NCBI GenBank assembly: GCA_963822485.1
Contig: CAWGHW010000037.1
Coordinates: forward strand, 372,001-436,000
Direction: 5' to 3'
From: DASUBV01 sp963822485
GTDB taxonomy: Bacteria > Actinomycetota > Actinomycetes > Streptosporangiales > Streptosporangiaceae
DNA length: 64,000 bases
Translations under genes and position numbers: made by a program
The notes under the pieces: model-generated
Databases searched by the model: none
What the model was told of the DNA's origin: nothing
What the model saw: only the letters and a program-made list of their open reading frames with translations
Part shown: positions 49,287 to 58,616 of the stretch, piece by piece
Layout: the number at the start of each line of letters is the position of its first letter
Position numbering within the stretch: position 1 is the stretch's first letter

Positions 49287-50682
49287 TCAGGCCCGGCGCG
49301 CGATCAGCGGCTTGATGGTGGTGTTGCCCGTCTCACCAGTGGTATCGCCGGTGGAGCCGGTCACCCAGACCCCGCCGCCGGGGATACCCGCGATCCCGCC
49401 CATGGTCCCCGGCCCGGAGGCGGGCACCGCCTCGTGCACCCAGGCCCGGCCGGTCCAGCGCAGCAGGTCCAGGCCGTAGGACGTCTGGTCGGGCGAGAAC
49501 GTGTCGCCGGAGGCCACCACCTGTCCGTCAGCGACGGTCACGTTGTCAAGCTCGCCGCGGCCGGCGGGCATCCGGGTGGTGGTCCAGCGCCGGCCGGTCC
49601 AGTGCAGCGCCAGCGGGAGACGCTTCTCGTCCTCGTTAGGCCCGAGCTTGTCCCAGCCCACGACCCAGGCACTGGTCGCGGAGACGACCCGCACGCCCTG
49701 GACGGAGTTGTAGTACCCGAGGCCGCTGCCGGGCTGGGCCAGGCGCCGCCAGGACCGGCCGTTCCAGTGCAGGAGAACGATCTTCGTGCGCAGGCTGGAC
49801 GGCGAGCCCACGGGGGCGGTCCCGGCGATCCACACGTCGCGCGGCCCGTGGGCGCCGATGGCAGTCAGGGTGGTGCCGCTGCCCAGGTGCAGCGCGGCGG
49901 GCAGGGTGACACTCTGCCAGCGATGGCCGTTCCAGTGGTCAACGAAGCTGCCGAGAACATTCTGCGTGACGTTGAGGGTGGAGCCGAGCAGCCAGGCGTC
50001 GCCCGGGCTCACGTCGACCACGTCGGCCGGCGCCGGCTCGAGCGAGGGGCCGGCATCGGGAAGCTGGCCAGCTGCCAGGACTTGCCGTTCCAGCCCAGCA
50101 GGCCGCAGTCGCCGGACGCCCAGGCGCTCGACGGCCCGGCCGCGCTCAGGTAGTTGATCCGGGCCACGTCCGGCGCGGGCACCCGGCTCCAGGTGCGGCC
50201 GTTCCAGTGCAGCAGCAGCGTGTCGAGGAACCCGACGAGCGGACACGAGGCGCTGGCTGGGGGCCGCCCGCCCGGCGGCCCGGTCTCCGCGGCCCGGTGC
50301 CCCGCCACGCTAGGCCGGCCGCACTCAGGCCAGGGGCGGTCAGGCGGCTGAGCCGCAGCCCGCCCGCCGGCGAGCCGCCGGCGCGCCGCCCGCGAGCCGA
50401 CGAGCTGCTGTTGTGGATGGTGAACCCGCCCGCCCACGCGTCGTCGCGCCCCGGCGCCGCCGCCGCGTCCAGGTTGGCCTGGCCCTTGACCGGCACCCGG
50501 TAGCGCCGCCACCCGGTCGCGCCCGCCCGGGCCGGGCGGGCGGCGACCCCCGGCCGCGCCGCCGGGCCCGCCACCGCCGCGCCCGCCGTCGCTCCCGCCA
50601 CCGCGGGCGCCGCCGTGGCCAGCCCGCCCAGCAGGACCGCGCAGGCGCCCAGCCCGGCCGCCCTGGTCGTGATCTTCGCCAT
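49287..50682 (-). CDS. Secreted W-G repeat (propeller-like) protein, frameshifted
   Basis: Exported protein of about 460 residues. The signal peptide is RAAGLGACAVLLGGLATAAPAVA after MAKITT; AGGAGG lies six bases before ATG 50682. The mature protein repeats a hydrophobic-W-(N/T)-G-x-x-W motif six times at about 40-60-residue spacing: LLHWNGRTW, LLGWNGKSW, VDHWNGHRW, LLHWNGRSW, ALHWTGRRW and LLRWTGRAW. Each is preceded by a D-x-W or A-W block, as in beta-propeller blades. The frame changes at least twice (near 50300 and 50040). The C-terminus repeats TGDTTGETGNTT. Ligand and function are unknown. Confidence 0.7.
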
Positions 50683-50871
50683 GAGGTTCCTTCCTCCTGA
50701 TCTGCCTGACTCCTGTCTTCCGCGAAAGGCGGCCAGAGGGTTCACGGCGGCCAGGGCCAGGCGGTCAGAGTCGGCGGTCAGGGTCGGCGGCCCGTCCTCC
50801 GTCACGTCGATGGCAGGAAAAGTGGGAAGCCTGACATTGCGGTCATCGCAGCCGTCGCCGAGGATCGGAGC

Positions 50872-51828
50872 ATGGCGGCTCGCGAGGTGCTCATCGTGCT
50901 GTACGACGGCGTGCAGAGCCTGGACGTCACCGGGCCGCTGGAGGTGTTCACGGGCGGCTCGCGCTACCAGGAGTCGCGCGGGCAGGGCCCGGCCTACGCG
51001 GTCCGCACGGCCGCGGCGGACGGCGCGCCGGTCACCACGTCCAGCGGGCTGACCCTGGTGCCGGCCGGCGGCCTGCCCGGCTCGCTGGCCGGGGTGGACA
51101 CGCTGGTCGTGCCGGGCGGCAACAAGGGCCATCCCGAGTCGCAGCTGCCCGGCTGGCTGCGCGCGCACGCCGGCCAGGCCCGGCGCGTCGCCTCGGTCTG
51201 CACCGGCGCGTTCCTGCTGGCCGAGGCGGGCCTGCTGGCCGGGCGCCGGGCCACCACGCACTGGGCCTACAGCGAGGAGCTGGCCCGGTGCTACCCGGAC
51301 GTGCGGGTCGACGCGGAGCCGATCCACGTGCGGGACGGCAACGTGATCACCTCGGCCGGGGTGACGGCGGGCATCGACCTGGCGCTGGCGCTGGTCGAGG
51401 AGGACATCGGCCGGGCCGCGGCGCTGTCGGTGGCCCGGCACCTGGTCGTGTACCTGCGCCGTCCGGGCGGCCAGGCGCAGTTCAGCGCCCAGCTCCGGGC
51501 CCAGTCGGCGCGCCGCGAGCCGCTGCGCGAGGTGCAGCAGTGGATCAGCGAGCACCCGAACGCGGACCTGTCCGTGGACCGGCTGGCGGCCCGGGCGGGC
51601 CTGTCGCCGCGGCAGTTCGCCCGGACGTTCGCGGCGGAGACCGGGATACCACCGGGACGGCACGTGGCCCAGATCCGGCTGGAGGCGGCCCGCCGGATGC
51701 TCGAGGACTGCACCGACGGCGTCGAGCAGGTCGCCAGGGCCTGCGGCTATGGCAACTGCGAGGCGATGCGCCGCGCGTTCATCCGGGCCCTGGGCGTCCC
51801 GCCCGCGGCCTACCGGGCGAGATTCTGA
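50872..51828 (+). CDS. GlxA-family AraC-type transcriptional regulator
   Basis: A 318-residue regulator with a DJ-1/PfpI-like N-terminal domain and a C-terminal AraC helix-turn-helix pair. The DJ-1 part has VLIVLYDGVQSLDVTGPLEV, VDTLVVPGGNKGH and a nucleophile-elbow Cys in RVASVCTGAFLLAEAGLL. The DNA-binding part has LSVDRLAARAGLSPRQFARTF and GVEQVARACGYGNCEAMRRAF. The next gene, 14 bases downstream, is a free-standing DJ-1 protein and probably its target. The effector is unknown. Confidence 0.92.
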   Translation: MAAREVLIVLYDGVQSLDVTGPLEVFTGGSRYQESRGQGPAYAVRTAAADGAPVTTSSGLTLVPAGGLPGSLAGVDTLVVPGGNKGHPESQLPGWLRAHAGQARRVASVCTGAFLLAEAGLLAGRRATTHWAYSEELARCYPDVRVDAEPIHVRDGNVITSAGVTAGIDLALALVEEDIGRAAALSVARHLVVYLRRPGGQAQFSAQLRAQSARREPLREVQQWISEHPNADLSVDRLAARAGLSPRQFARTFAAETGIPPGRHVAQIRLEAARRMLEDCTDGVEQVARACGYGNCEAMRRAFIRALGVPPAAYRARF

Positions 51829-51842
51829 CGAAAGGTAGTCCC

Positions 51843-52496
51843 GTGCTGAAGGTAGCCATCCTGCTGTACGACCGGTTCACCACGCTGGACGCGGTCGGGC
51901 CCTACGAGGTGCTGAGCCGGCTGCGCGGCGCGCAGGTCACGTTCGTGGCGCAGCAGCCGGGGCCGGTGACCGCGGACACCGGGATGCTGAGCCTGGTGGC
52001 GGAGCAGTCCATCGCCCAGCTGCCGCACCCGGACCTGGTGCTGGTGCCGGGTGGCCCGGGCCAGGAGCAGCAGATGACCGACGGGCCGGTGCACGAGTGG
52101 CTGCGGGCCGCCGACGCGGTCAGCAGCTGGACCACCTCGGTCTGCACGGGCTCGCTCATCCTGGGCGCCGCGGGCCTGCTGGCGGGCCGCCGGGCCACCT
52201 CGCACTGGCTGGCTGTGGACCGGCTGGCCGACTACGGGGCGCAGCCGGTGAGCGAGCGGGTGGTGATCGACGGGAAGTACGTGACCGGGGCCGGGGTGTC
52301 AGCGGGCATCGACATGGCGCTGGAGCTGGCCGGCCGGATCGGCGGCCGGGACGCGGCCGAGGCCATCCAGCTCATGCTGGAGTACGCGCCGCAGCCGCCT
52401 TACCAGGCGGGCTCGCCGCTGACCGCCCCGGCTGACCTGGTCACGCGGCTGCGGATCGGCACCCGGCACGCGGCGCCCGACCGGGTGGCCGGCTAG
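51843..52496 (+). CDS. DJ-1/PfpI family protein (isonitrile-hydratase-like)
   Basis: A 217-residue class I glutamine-amidotransferase-fold protein. The pattern VAILLYDRFTTLDAVGPYEVL, the acidic LVLVPGGPGQEQQM and the elbow SWTTSVCTGSLILGAAGLL with its Cys are the group's markers. ATSHWLAVDRLADYGA gives the partner His. Close relatives hydrate isonitriles, but the substrate is not shown by sequence. The GTG start follows GAAAGG; it lies directly behind the GlxA regulator and is probably co-transcribed. Confidence 0.88.
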   Translation: MLKVAILLYDRFTTLDAVGPYEVLSRLRGAQVTFVAQQPGPVTADTGMLSLVAEQSIAQLPHPDLVLVPGGPGQEQQMTDGPVHEWLRAADAVSSWTTSVCTGSLILGAAGLLAGRRATSHWLAVDRLADYGAQPVSERVVIDGKYVTGAGVSAGIDMALELAGRIGGRDAAEAIQLMLEYAPQPPYQAGSPLTAPADLVTRLRIGTRHAAPDRVAG

Positions 52497-52524
52497 CCCG
52501 GGGGCCGCTTTGGGCCGGGGGCTC

Positions 52525-53199
52525 CTAACCGGTAACGGGCCCCCGGCCGGAGGCGACGGCGCGCAGTGCCTTCACCCGGCCCGCGGGATCGTCGGAGCCG
52601 AACACCGCGGACCCGGCCACGAACATGTCCGCGCCGGCCTCCGCGCACCGGCCGATGGTGTCCTCGGTGACGCCGCCGTCCACCTGGATCCAGATCTCGC
52701 CGCCGCTGGCCGCGACCAGGCTGCGGGCCCGGCGGATCTTGGGCAGCACGAAGTCCATGAACTGCTGGCCGCCGAAGCCCGGCTCGATGGTCATCAGCAG
52801 CAGCATGTCCAGCTCGGGCAGCAGGTCGGCGTAGGGCTCGACGGGCGTGGCCGGGTTCATGGCCAGCCCGGCCCGTGCGCCCGCGGACCGGATGGCGCGC
52901 AGCGTGCGGATGGGCGCGCTGGCCGCCTCGGCGTGGATGGTGACGTTCCTGGCCCCGGCCTCGGCGTAGGACGGCGCCCAGCGGTCGGGCTCGGAGATCA
53001 TCAGGTGGCAGTCCAGCGGCAGCCGGGCGTGCCGCAGCAGCGACTCCACCACGGGCAGGCCGATGGTCAGGTTCGGCACGAAGTGGCCGTCCATCACGTC
53101 CACGTGCAGCCAGTCGGCGACGGCGGCCACCGACTCCGACTCCTCGGCGAGCCGCGCGAAGTCGGCCGCCAGCAGGCTGGGCGCTATCTGAACCGTCAT
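52525..53199 (-). CDS. rpe: Ribulose-phosphate 3-epimerase
   Basis: Pentose-phosphate-pathway TIM barrel, 224 residues. The start QIAPSLLAADFARL, the metal and catalytic block WLHVDVMDGHFVPNLTIG (His, Asp), LPLDCHLMISEPDRW, the methionine-rich LLLMTIEPGFGGQQFMD and the second catalytic Asp in IWIQVDGGVTEDTI are all present. ATG 53199 matches the family N-terminus; the open frame extends upstream by 12 codons without support. Its neighbourhood near rsmB, fmt and priA follows the common actinomycete order, with about 5 kb of other genes in between. Confidence 0.95.
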   Translation of the reverse strand: MTVQIAPSLLAADFARLAEESESVAAVADWLHVDVMDGHFVPNLTIGLPVVESLLRHARLPLDCHLMISEPDRWAPSYAEAGARNVTIHAEAASAPIRTLRAIRSAGARAGLAMNPATPVEPYADLLPELDMLLLMTIEPGFGGQQFMDFVLPKIRRARSLVAASGGEIWIQVDGGVTEDTIGRCAEAGADMFVAGSAVFGSDDPAGRVKALRAVASGRGPVTG

Positions 53200-53418
53200 C
53201 GCCGTCCCGTTCCCGTCACCAGCGTGCCCGGGCACGGTGCTCCGAGCACACCGGCGAGTTTAGGCCGCCGCGCGCGTCGCCGCCGGCTCCAGGCCGGCCC
53301 CGTGGCGGCGGCCGGCCCGGTAGCCTCACCCTGTGCCCGCGGCGAACCAGAATGTCAGTACCCCTGGCTAGCGTTCGATTATGCATTCGAAACCCCTCGA
53401 CGTCAGGGAGGCAGGCAA

Positions 53419-54162
53419 TTGACCACCGAGGCACCGGACAAGCTGCTGGACCGGGTGCGCAAGCTGCTGGCCAAGGCGGAAGACGAGAGCTGCACCCCGC
53501 CGGAGGCCCAGGCCCTGACGGCCAAGGCGGCCGAGCTGATGGCCAAGTACGGCATCGACCGGGCGCTGCTGGCCGCGGTCCGGCCGGAGACCGACGCGCC
53601 GTCGAGCCGGCTGCTGGACATCGACAATCCGTGGGGCCGGGTGAAGGCGCACCTGCTGTGCGGCCTGGGGTCGGCCCTGCGCTGCCAGTGCATCATGCTG
53701 CCCGTCAGGACCGGGCTGCGGATCCACATGTTCGGGTACGCCTCGGACATCGAGCGCACCGACGTGCTGTACACCTCGGTGCTGATCCAGATGTGGCACG
53801 GGCTGGCCGGCGCTCAGGTGCCGGAGTGGTCGCGCAGCCCGCGGGCGTGGCGCCGGTCGTGGCTGCTGGGCTTCGCCGCCGCGGTCACCGCCCGGGTGCG
53901 CACGGCCGAGCACAACGCCCAGGCCGACGCGCAGCGCACCGCGCCGCCCGGTGAGGGGTCGCGGACCGCGCTGGTGCTGGCCGACCGGGCCCTGGTGATC
54001 CGGCGGAACATGGAGGCCGAGTACCCGGTGACCCGCACCGCGCGGATGACCTACAGCGGCACCGGTTACGGCGCGGGCTTCGCCAAGGGCCAGCAGGCCG
54101 ACATCGGCACCCGCCGGGTGGCCCGGCCCGGCTCCCGGTCGCTGACCAGCGCCGGAAGCTAG
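53419..54162 (+). CDS. DUF2786 domain protein
   Basis: A 247-residue cytoplasmic protein. The N-terminal DUF2786 signature is DKLLDRVRKLLAKAEDESCTPPEAQALTAKAAELMAKYGID (ends DKLLDRVRKLLAKAED and MAKYGID). The middle (WGRVKAHLLCGLGSALRCQ, SDIERTDVLYTSVLIQM, RRSWLLGFAAAVTARV) and the C-terminal SGTGYGAGFAKGQQADIG are conserved in actinobacterial and phage relatives of unknown function. TTG 53419 with GGGAGG seven bases upstream is the best start. Confidence 0.85.
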   Translation: MTTEAPDKLLDRVRKLLAKAEDESCTPPEAQALTAKAAELMAKYGIDRALLAAVRPETDAPSSRLLDIDNPWGRVKAHLLCGLGSALRCQCIMLPVRTGLRIHMFGYASDIERTDVLYTSVLIQMWHGLAGAQVPEWSRSPRAWRRSWLLGFAAAVTARVRTAEHNAQADAQRTAPPGEGSRTALVLADRALVIRRNMEAEYPVTRTARMTYSGTGYGAGFAKGQQADIGTRRVARPGSRSLTSAGS

Positions 54163-54425
54163 CGCCACCCGGGTCCCAGCGATGGTGCTGTGGGCCCCGC
54201 ACAGCACAGGTTCGCTCAGGCCAGTTCGAACCGTCCGGCGCTAGCCGGGTGCGCGCCGGGGAACACCCTTGCTTCGAGGTCGACTACTGGTCCTGGCGGC
54301 AGCTCACCGGCCGCTTCCTCGCTACCTGCCTGACCGGCGGCCTGGACGAGCTTATGGCGGTGATGGGCCCCTGGCCTGCAGTCGCCGAACTTGTCCTCCG
54401 GGCCCGCCATGGCAAGATCGGCCGT

Positions 54426-54869
54426 GTGACACGACTCGATCAGACCCTTGTGGACGCGGCCATCGAGCAGATGCGGCAGCGCTGGCCCGAAAGGGAATAC
54501 CGCGGCGCCGCCGCCGTCTACCTCGACGACGGACGCATCCTCAGCAGCGTCGCCCTCGATAACATCAACGCCGGGGTGGGCCTCTGCCACGAGACCGGCG
54601 CCTTCTGCCAGGCCTACACCCTGGACCGCCGGGTCACGGCCTCGGTCTGCGTGTGCGAGATGCCGGATGGCCAGATCGTCGTCCTGGCGCCGTGCGGGAT
54701 CTGCCAGGAACGCCTGGCCTTGTGGGGGCCCGACGTCGAGGTGGCCGTCGCCGACCCTGACGACCCGACGGCCTGGCAAGTCCGTACCCTTGCCGAAGTC
54801 AACCCGCACTACTGGGCCCGCGAGTTCACCGAACGCCGCTGGCCCACCCTCGCCGAGCACACCGAGTAA
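54426..54869 (+). CDS. Cytidine/blasticidin deaminase-like protein
   Basis: Zinc nucleoside-deaminase fold, about 147 residues. The zinc and proton-shuttle motif is GVGLCHETGAFCQAY (Cys ligand, catalytic Glu two residues later), and the second zinc motif is LAPCGICQERL (P-C-x2-C). The core starts at TRLDQTLVDAAIEQMRQRW and YRGAAAVYLDDGRILSSVALDNIN. GTG 54426 is chosen by family length; the open frame begins earlier at 54249. The smaller size and CHE variant fit the blasticidin-type subgroup better than housekeeping Cdd; the substrate is unknown. Confidence 0.85.
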   Translation: MTRLDQTLVDAAIEQMRQRWPEREYRGAAAVYLDDGRILSSVALDNINAGVGLCHETGAFCQAYTLDRRVTASVCVCEMPDGQIVVLAPCGICQERLALWGPDVEVAVADPDDPTAWQVRTLAEVNPHYWAREFTERRWPTLAEHTE

Positions 54870-55222
54870 CCCCCGCGTCCTCACTGGCGCTCCGGCAGGC
54901 AACATGAGCTGTCCTTCGCACCGTCATAGTGAGTCGCTCCACGTACTGACCTGCACCGAAATTCCGGTCAACGATCTAGGTCAGGTGGATCTTGGAGGTC
55001 AGCCTGCGCCGGGACCGGCCCGCCTGTGACCGGCTAGCTCGGCCGCCACACCGCCGGGCGTCCCGACATGCCGATCTTGTCGGTGACGACGTGGCCGGTC
55101 AGCACTGCGTCTTCAGCTTTACCGGTGACCTGGATGGTGATGTCGCCCGGCCAACTCGGCCCTGAGGCGCGGGCAGCCTGTGGCTAAGGAGCGGGTAGCC
55201 GCTGGCGAGGCGCCACTCCGGG
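54870..55222. other. Gene-free interval between the deaminase and HNH genes
   Basis: About 350 bases between convergent genes. I found no credible gene, long hairpin or repeat. The open frame on the minus strand here is a proline-rich shadow. Confidence 0.4.
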
Positions 55223-57554
55223 TCAGGTGGGGTAAGGGTCGGGGGTGGTGGGGTAGGTGCGGCCGGCTGGGGTGGTGAGCTGGAAGTGGCCGGGTGCGGG
55301 CTGGTTGAGGGTCCAGCCGGGGAGCTGCTTGATTTTGTGGTGAGTCCGGCAGTGGCCGCCCAGATTGCACCCGCAGGTCCGGCCCCCCCGGTCATAAGGG
55401 GTGGTGTGGTCCAGGTCCGCGTGACGGGCGGGCTGGCGGCAGCGCGGATTGCGGCAGGTCTGGTCCCGGGCGGTGACATAGTCCCGGATCTTGGTCGTGG
55501 GCCGGTAGGCCTCCGTGGCAGTGGTGTGCGCGCACCCCCCGGGCGCGGCGGCGTCCGCGGCGGCCTGCCGCCGGGCGCGGGCCAGGGCACGGCGGGCAGT
55601 GCGCAGCACCGCGGCCTTGATCCCAGTGCCGCCTGAACTGATGCCGGCGGATGCGGGGCCATCGGGCCCGGCGTCGGCGAGCTGAGCCACGACGGTAGCC
55701 GGGATGGTGACGGTGACCTGGCCGGTCACCCCGGCGGGCCGGCGGGCGGCGGTGCCGGGGCGGTGGCGGCGGCGGACGGTCTCAGTGGCGATCGCGTAGC
55801 CGTCGGGGTCGGTGAGGATGACCGACCAGCGGGCGTGCGGGTCGGCGGCGGCGGTGAGGGCGAGCAGCCGGGCCTCGGTGCCGGTGATGGGGCCGATCCG
55901 GCTGAGAGTGGCGGGCCCGGCGGGGTCGCCGTCCAGGGCGCGCCAGGCGATGACCAGGTCCAGCAGGCCCGGCAGCGGCCGGCCGGGCTGGCCGCGGGGC
56001 GGCGGGCGGCTGGGCGGCGAGTGTCCGGCGGGTGGCGGCTGGCTGCGGGGTGAGTGGCCGGCCGGGGGCGGATGACTGGCGGGGGGCGGGGGCCGGCTGG
56101 CTGGCCGAGGAACGGGGGGATCTGGGCGGCGGTGGCGGGGATCGGCGGCCAGCTCGGCCGGCGGGCCGGGGGCGAACGGGCCATCGTCGTCGTCTTCGTC
56201 TTCGTAGGCGTCGCCGGGATCGGCGGGCGGACCCGGGTCGGGCGGACCTTCGTCGATCGGCTCGTCATCGGACGGCGCTGGCTCGCTCGGGCGGCGGTCG
56301 CCCGGGTGGTGGTCGCCCGGGTGGTGGTCCTCCGGGTGGTGGTCGTCCGGGTGGTGGTCGGTCCGGGTGGTGGTCCTCCGGGTGGTGGTCCTCCGGGTGG
56401 CCTCCGGCGCCGTCGCCAGGGTCGCCGGGCGTGCCGGAGTCGGTGGAGTCAGGGTTGCCAGGACCGGAGTCGGCGGGGCCAGGGCCACCGGGGCCGGCGT
56501 CGGGATCCCCCGGCCCGGGGCCGGCGGGACCAGGCTCGCCGGGGTCGGGGTCGGTGGGGCCGGCTGGGCCGGGGTCACCGGCGGGCGGGGGGACCAGCGG
56601 CAGGGTGCCGAGGATCAGGCCGATCAGCGCGACCGCGCGCAGGTAGTCCAGGCCGCCGCCCATCCCCGCCGACTTCATCGCCCGCGCGATCGCGGTCAGC
56701 CGGGCCATCCCCGCCGCCGCGTGCACTCCCGGCAGCCGCGTCGCCGCCAGCGTCGCCGTGCCCTCCGGATCCGGGTACAAGCTCACCTTCGCGTGCCGCT
56801 GCGCCTCCTGACGGCGCTGCTCCGCGCCCTCCGGGTCCGCGGCGATCACCGCGCGGCGCAGCGCCACCCGCAGCTGCCCGCTGGTCTGCCCCCCGGCCTT
56901 CGGCAGCACCGCGGACTCGACGGCGCGGGCGGTGTCATCATCCAGCGGGCCGGTCGCCTCGGCGATCAGGCGCGCGCGGTACAGGTCGATGGTCCCGGCG
57001 GACAGCGCCGCGAGCGTGGCGGCGAGCCGCCACCGCAGCGTCACCCCGAGGCTGGTCCAGGCCATCGCCGCCGGGTGCGACATCACCAGCTCCAGGCCCA
57101 CCGTCGACCCCGCCGCCGGGGTGACCTGGTCGGGGCGGCCGTCGGCGTCGACGCGGACGTGGTCGTCGCGGGCGGCGGTGCGCGACGCCATCTCCGCGAC
57201 CGCGGCGAGCTCCCCGGCCTGCGCCCACGCCGCGAGGCGGCGGAACGCCGACGGCGACACCCGGCAGGTCCCACTCCGACAGGGCCGCCGGGTCGGCGCC
57301 GGACAGGCACGCGGCCAGCGCCGGGCCAGGCGGCAGCTGATCAGCCAGCACCCCGGTCACATCCCGCGGCGGGGTCCCCGCCTCGGCCGCGGCGGCCATG
57401 GCAGCGGCTTCCTCCGCGGCGGCGGCCTCGTCGGCGGGGTCACCGGACTGGGTGGCGCCGATCGCGGCCAGCAGCTGGGCGAGATCCAGCTCATGCGACC
57501 AGGCCAGCCCCTCCGAGCGCGGGAGTCGTGATCGGTGCTGGCGGGTGCTGGCAC
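55223..57554 (-). pseudogene. DUF222/HNH endonuclease (13E12-type) with three frame breaks
   Basis: Actinobacterial DUF222 protein ending in an HNH nuclease, about 770 residues if repaired. GTG 57554 with AGGAGGTGATCC upstream is an excellent start. The pieces are: a short start (PAPASTDHDSR), then WSHELDLAQLLAAIGAT to DPAALSEWDLPGV, then SPSAFRRLAAWAQAGELAAV to LVPPPAGDPG, then the last frame with the HNH domain (KIRDYVTARDQTCRNPRC, HADLDHTTPYDRGG, NLGGHCRTHHKIKQ). Breaks lie near 57520, 57262 and 56360. The linker holds HHPED repeats. These genes are multi-copy and vary fast, so decay is possible, but sequence error is also plausible. Confidence 0.75.
56290..56405 (-). repeat. 15-bp tandem repeat inside the DUF222/HNH linker
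   Basis: Units gggtggtggtcctcc and variants repeat about eight times with a strict 15-bp period. The exception is one unit of 16 bases (56349-56364, gtcggtcc). On the minus strand they code for (H/D)-H-H-P-(E/D/G) pentapeptides. The 16-base unit pinpoints one frame break as a single inserted base. Confidence 0.85.
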
Positions 57555-57743
57555 TCGGATCACCTCCTGCGCGTCGCGCTGGCTTTGCCGTCTTCGATAA
57601 CAGTAGCGCCCGCCTCTGACATTCTGGCCATCAAGGCGAACACGTGAGCGAAGAAGAGTTCAACATTTTTCTGGCTGCCTGGGACTCATCCGGCCAGCAG
57701 CCGCCAACCCGCCATGGCCGCCGTCGCGGCCTACGATGAGCGC

Positions 57744-58551
57744 GTGGCGACGGCGAATGTACAGGGCATCACGATCTCCTACGACGACCAGGGCGACCGC
57801 GAGCGGAGCGCCGGTGGTGCTGGTCCACGGGCATCCGTTCAACCGCGGCATGTGGGGCCCGCAGGTGGCCGACCTGACCGCGGCGGGCTACCGGGTGGTG
57901 ACCCCGGACCTGCGCGGCTACGGGGCGACCAGCGTGGTGCCGGGGGTCACGATGCTGGAGGTGTTCGCGGGTGACCTGGCGGGGCTGATGGACCACCTGG
58001 GCCTGGACCGGGTGGTGCTGGGCGGGCTGTCGATGGGCGGGCAGATCGTGATGGAGTTCTACCGCCAGTTCCCCGAGCGGGTAGCGGCGCTGGTGCTGGC
58101 CGACACGTTCGCCGCGGCCGACACGCCCGAGGGCCGGGCGGCCCGCAACGCCATGGCGGACCGGATGCTGGCCGAGGGCATGGACGGGTACGCGGCCGAG
58201 GTCATCGGCAAGATGATCGCGCCCTACAACGTCACCGCGCAGCCCGAGGTGGCGGAGCACGTGCTGGGAATGATGCGCGGCACGGCGCCGGAGGGCGCGG
58301 CGGCGGCGCTGCGCGGCCGGGCCCAGCGGCGGGACTACCGCGAGCTGCTGGCGCAGGTGTCGGTGCCGGCGCTGGTGGTGGTGGGCACGGACGACGAGTA
58401 CACGCCGGTCGGCGACGCGGAGTACATGCACGAGCGGATCCCGGACTCCACGCTGGCGGTCATCGACGGCGCCGCGCACATGCCCAACCTGGAGCGCCCG
58501 GCCGAATTCAACGCGGCGCTGCGCAAGTTCCTGGCCCTCAAGGCGCTCTGA
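57744..58551 (+). CDS. Alpha/beta-hydrolase (frameshifted near the start)
   Basis: About 268 residues after repair. The N-terminus in frame one (ATANVQGITISYDDQGD) joins the main frame by removing one c at about 57804. The oxyanion segment is VLVHGHPFNRGMW, the nucleophile elbow VVLGGLSMGGQIVMEFYRQF with Ser, the acid Asp in VVVGTDDEYTPVGD and the catalytic His in DGAAHMPNLERP. It resembles esterase or lactonase-type hydrolases. GTG 57744 fits the family start. It converges on rsmB across 65 bp. Confidence 0.88.
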
Positions 58552-58616
58552 GCGCGCGGGACCAGGACTGGCGTGCCGGGCGGGCGGCGGCCGGGGTACC
58601 GAGGCCGTTAGGGAGC

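Noticed and set aside
55099..55662. Minus-strand 187-codon open frame
   Set aside because: Proline/Ser-rich shadow overlapping the HNH domain, which is coded in another frame of the same strand.
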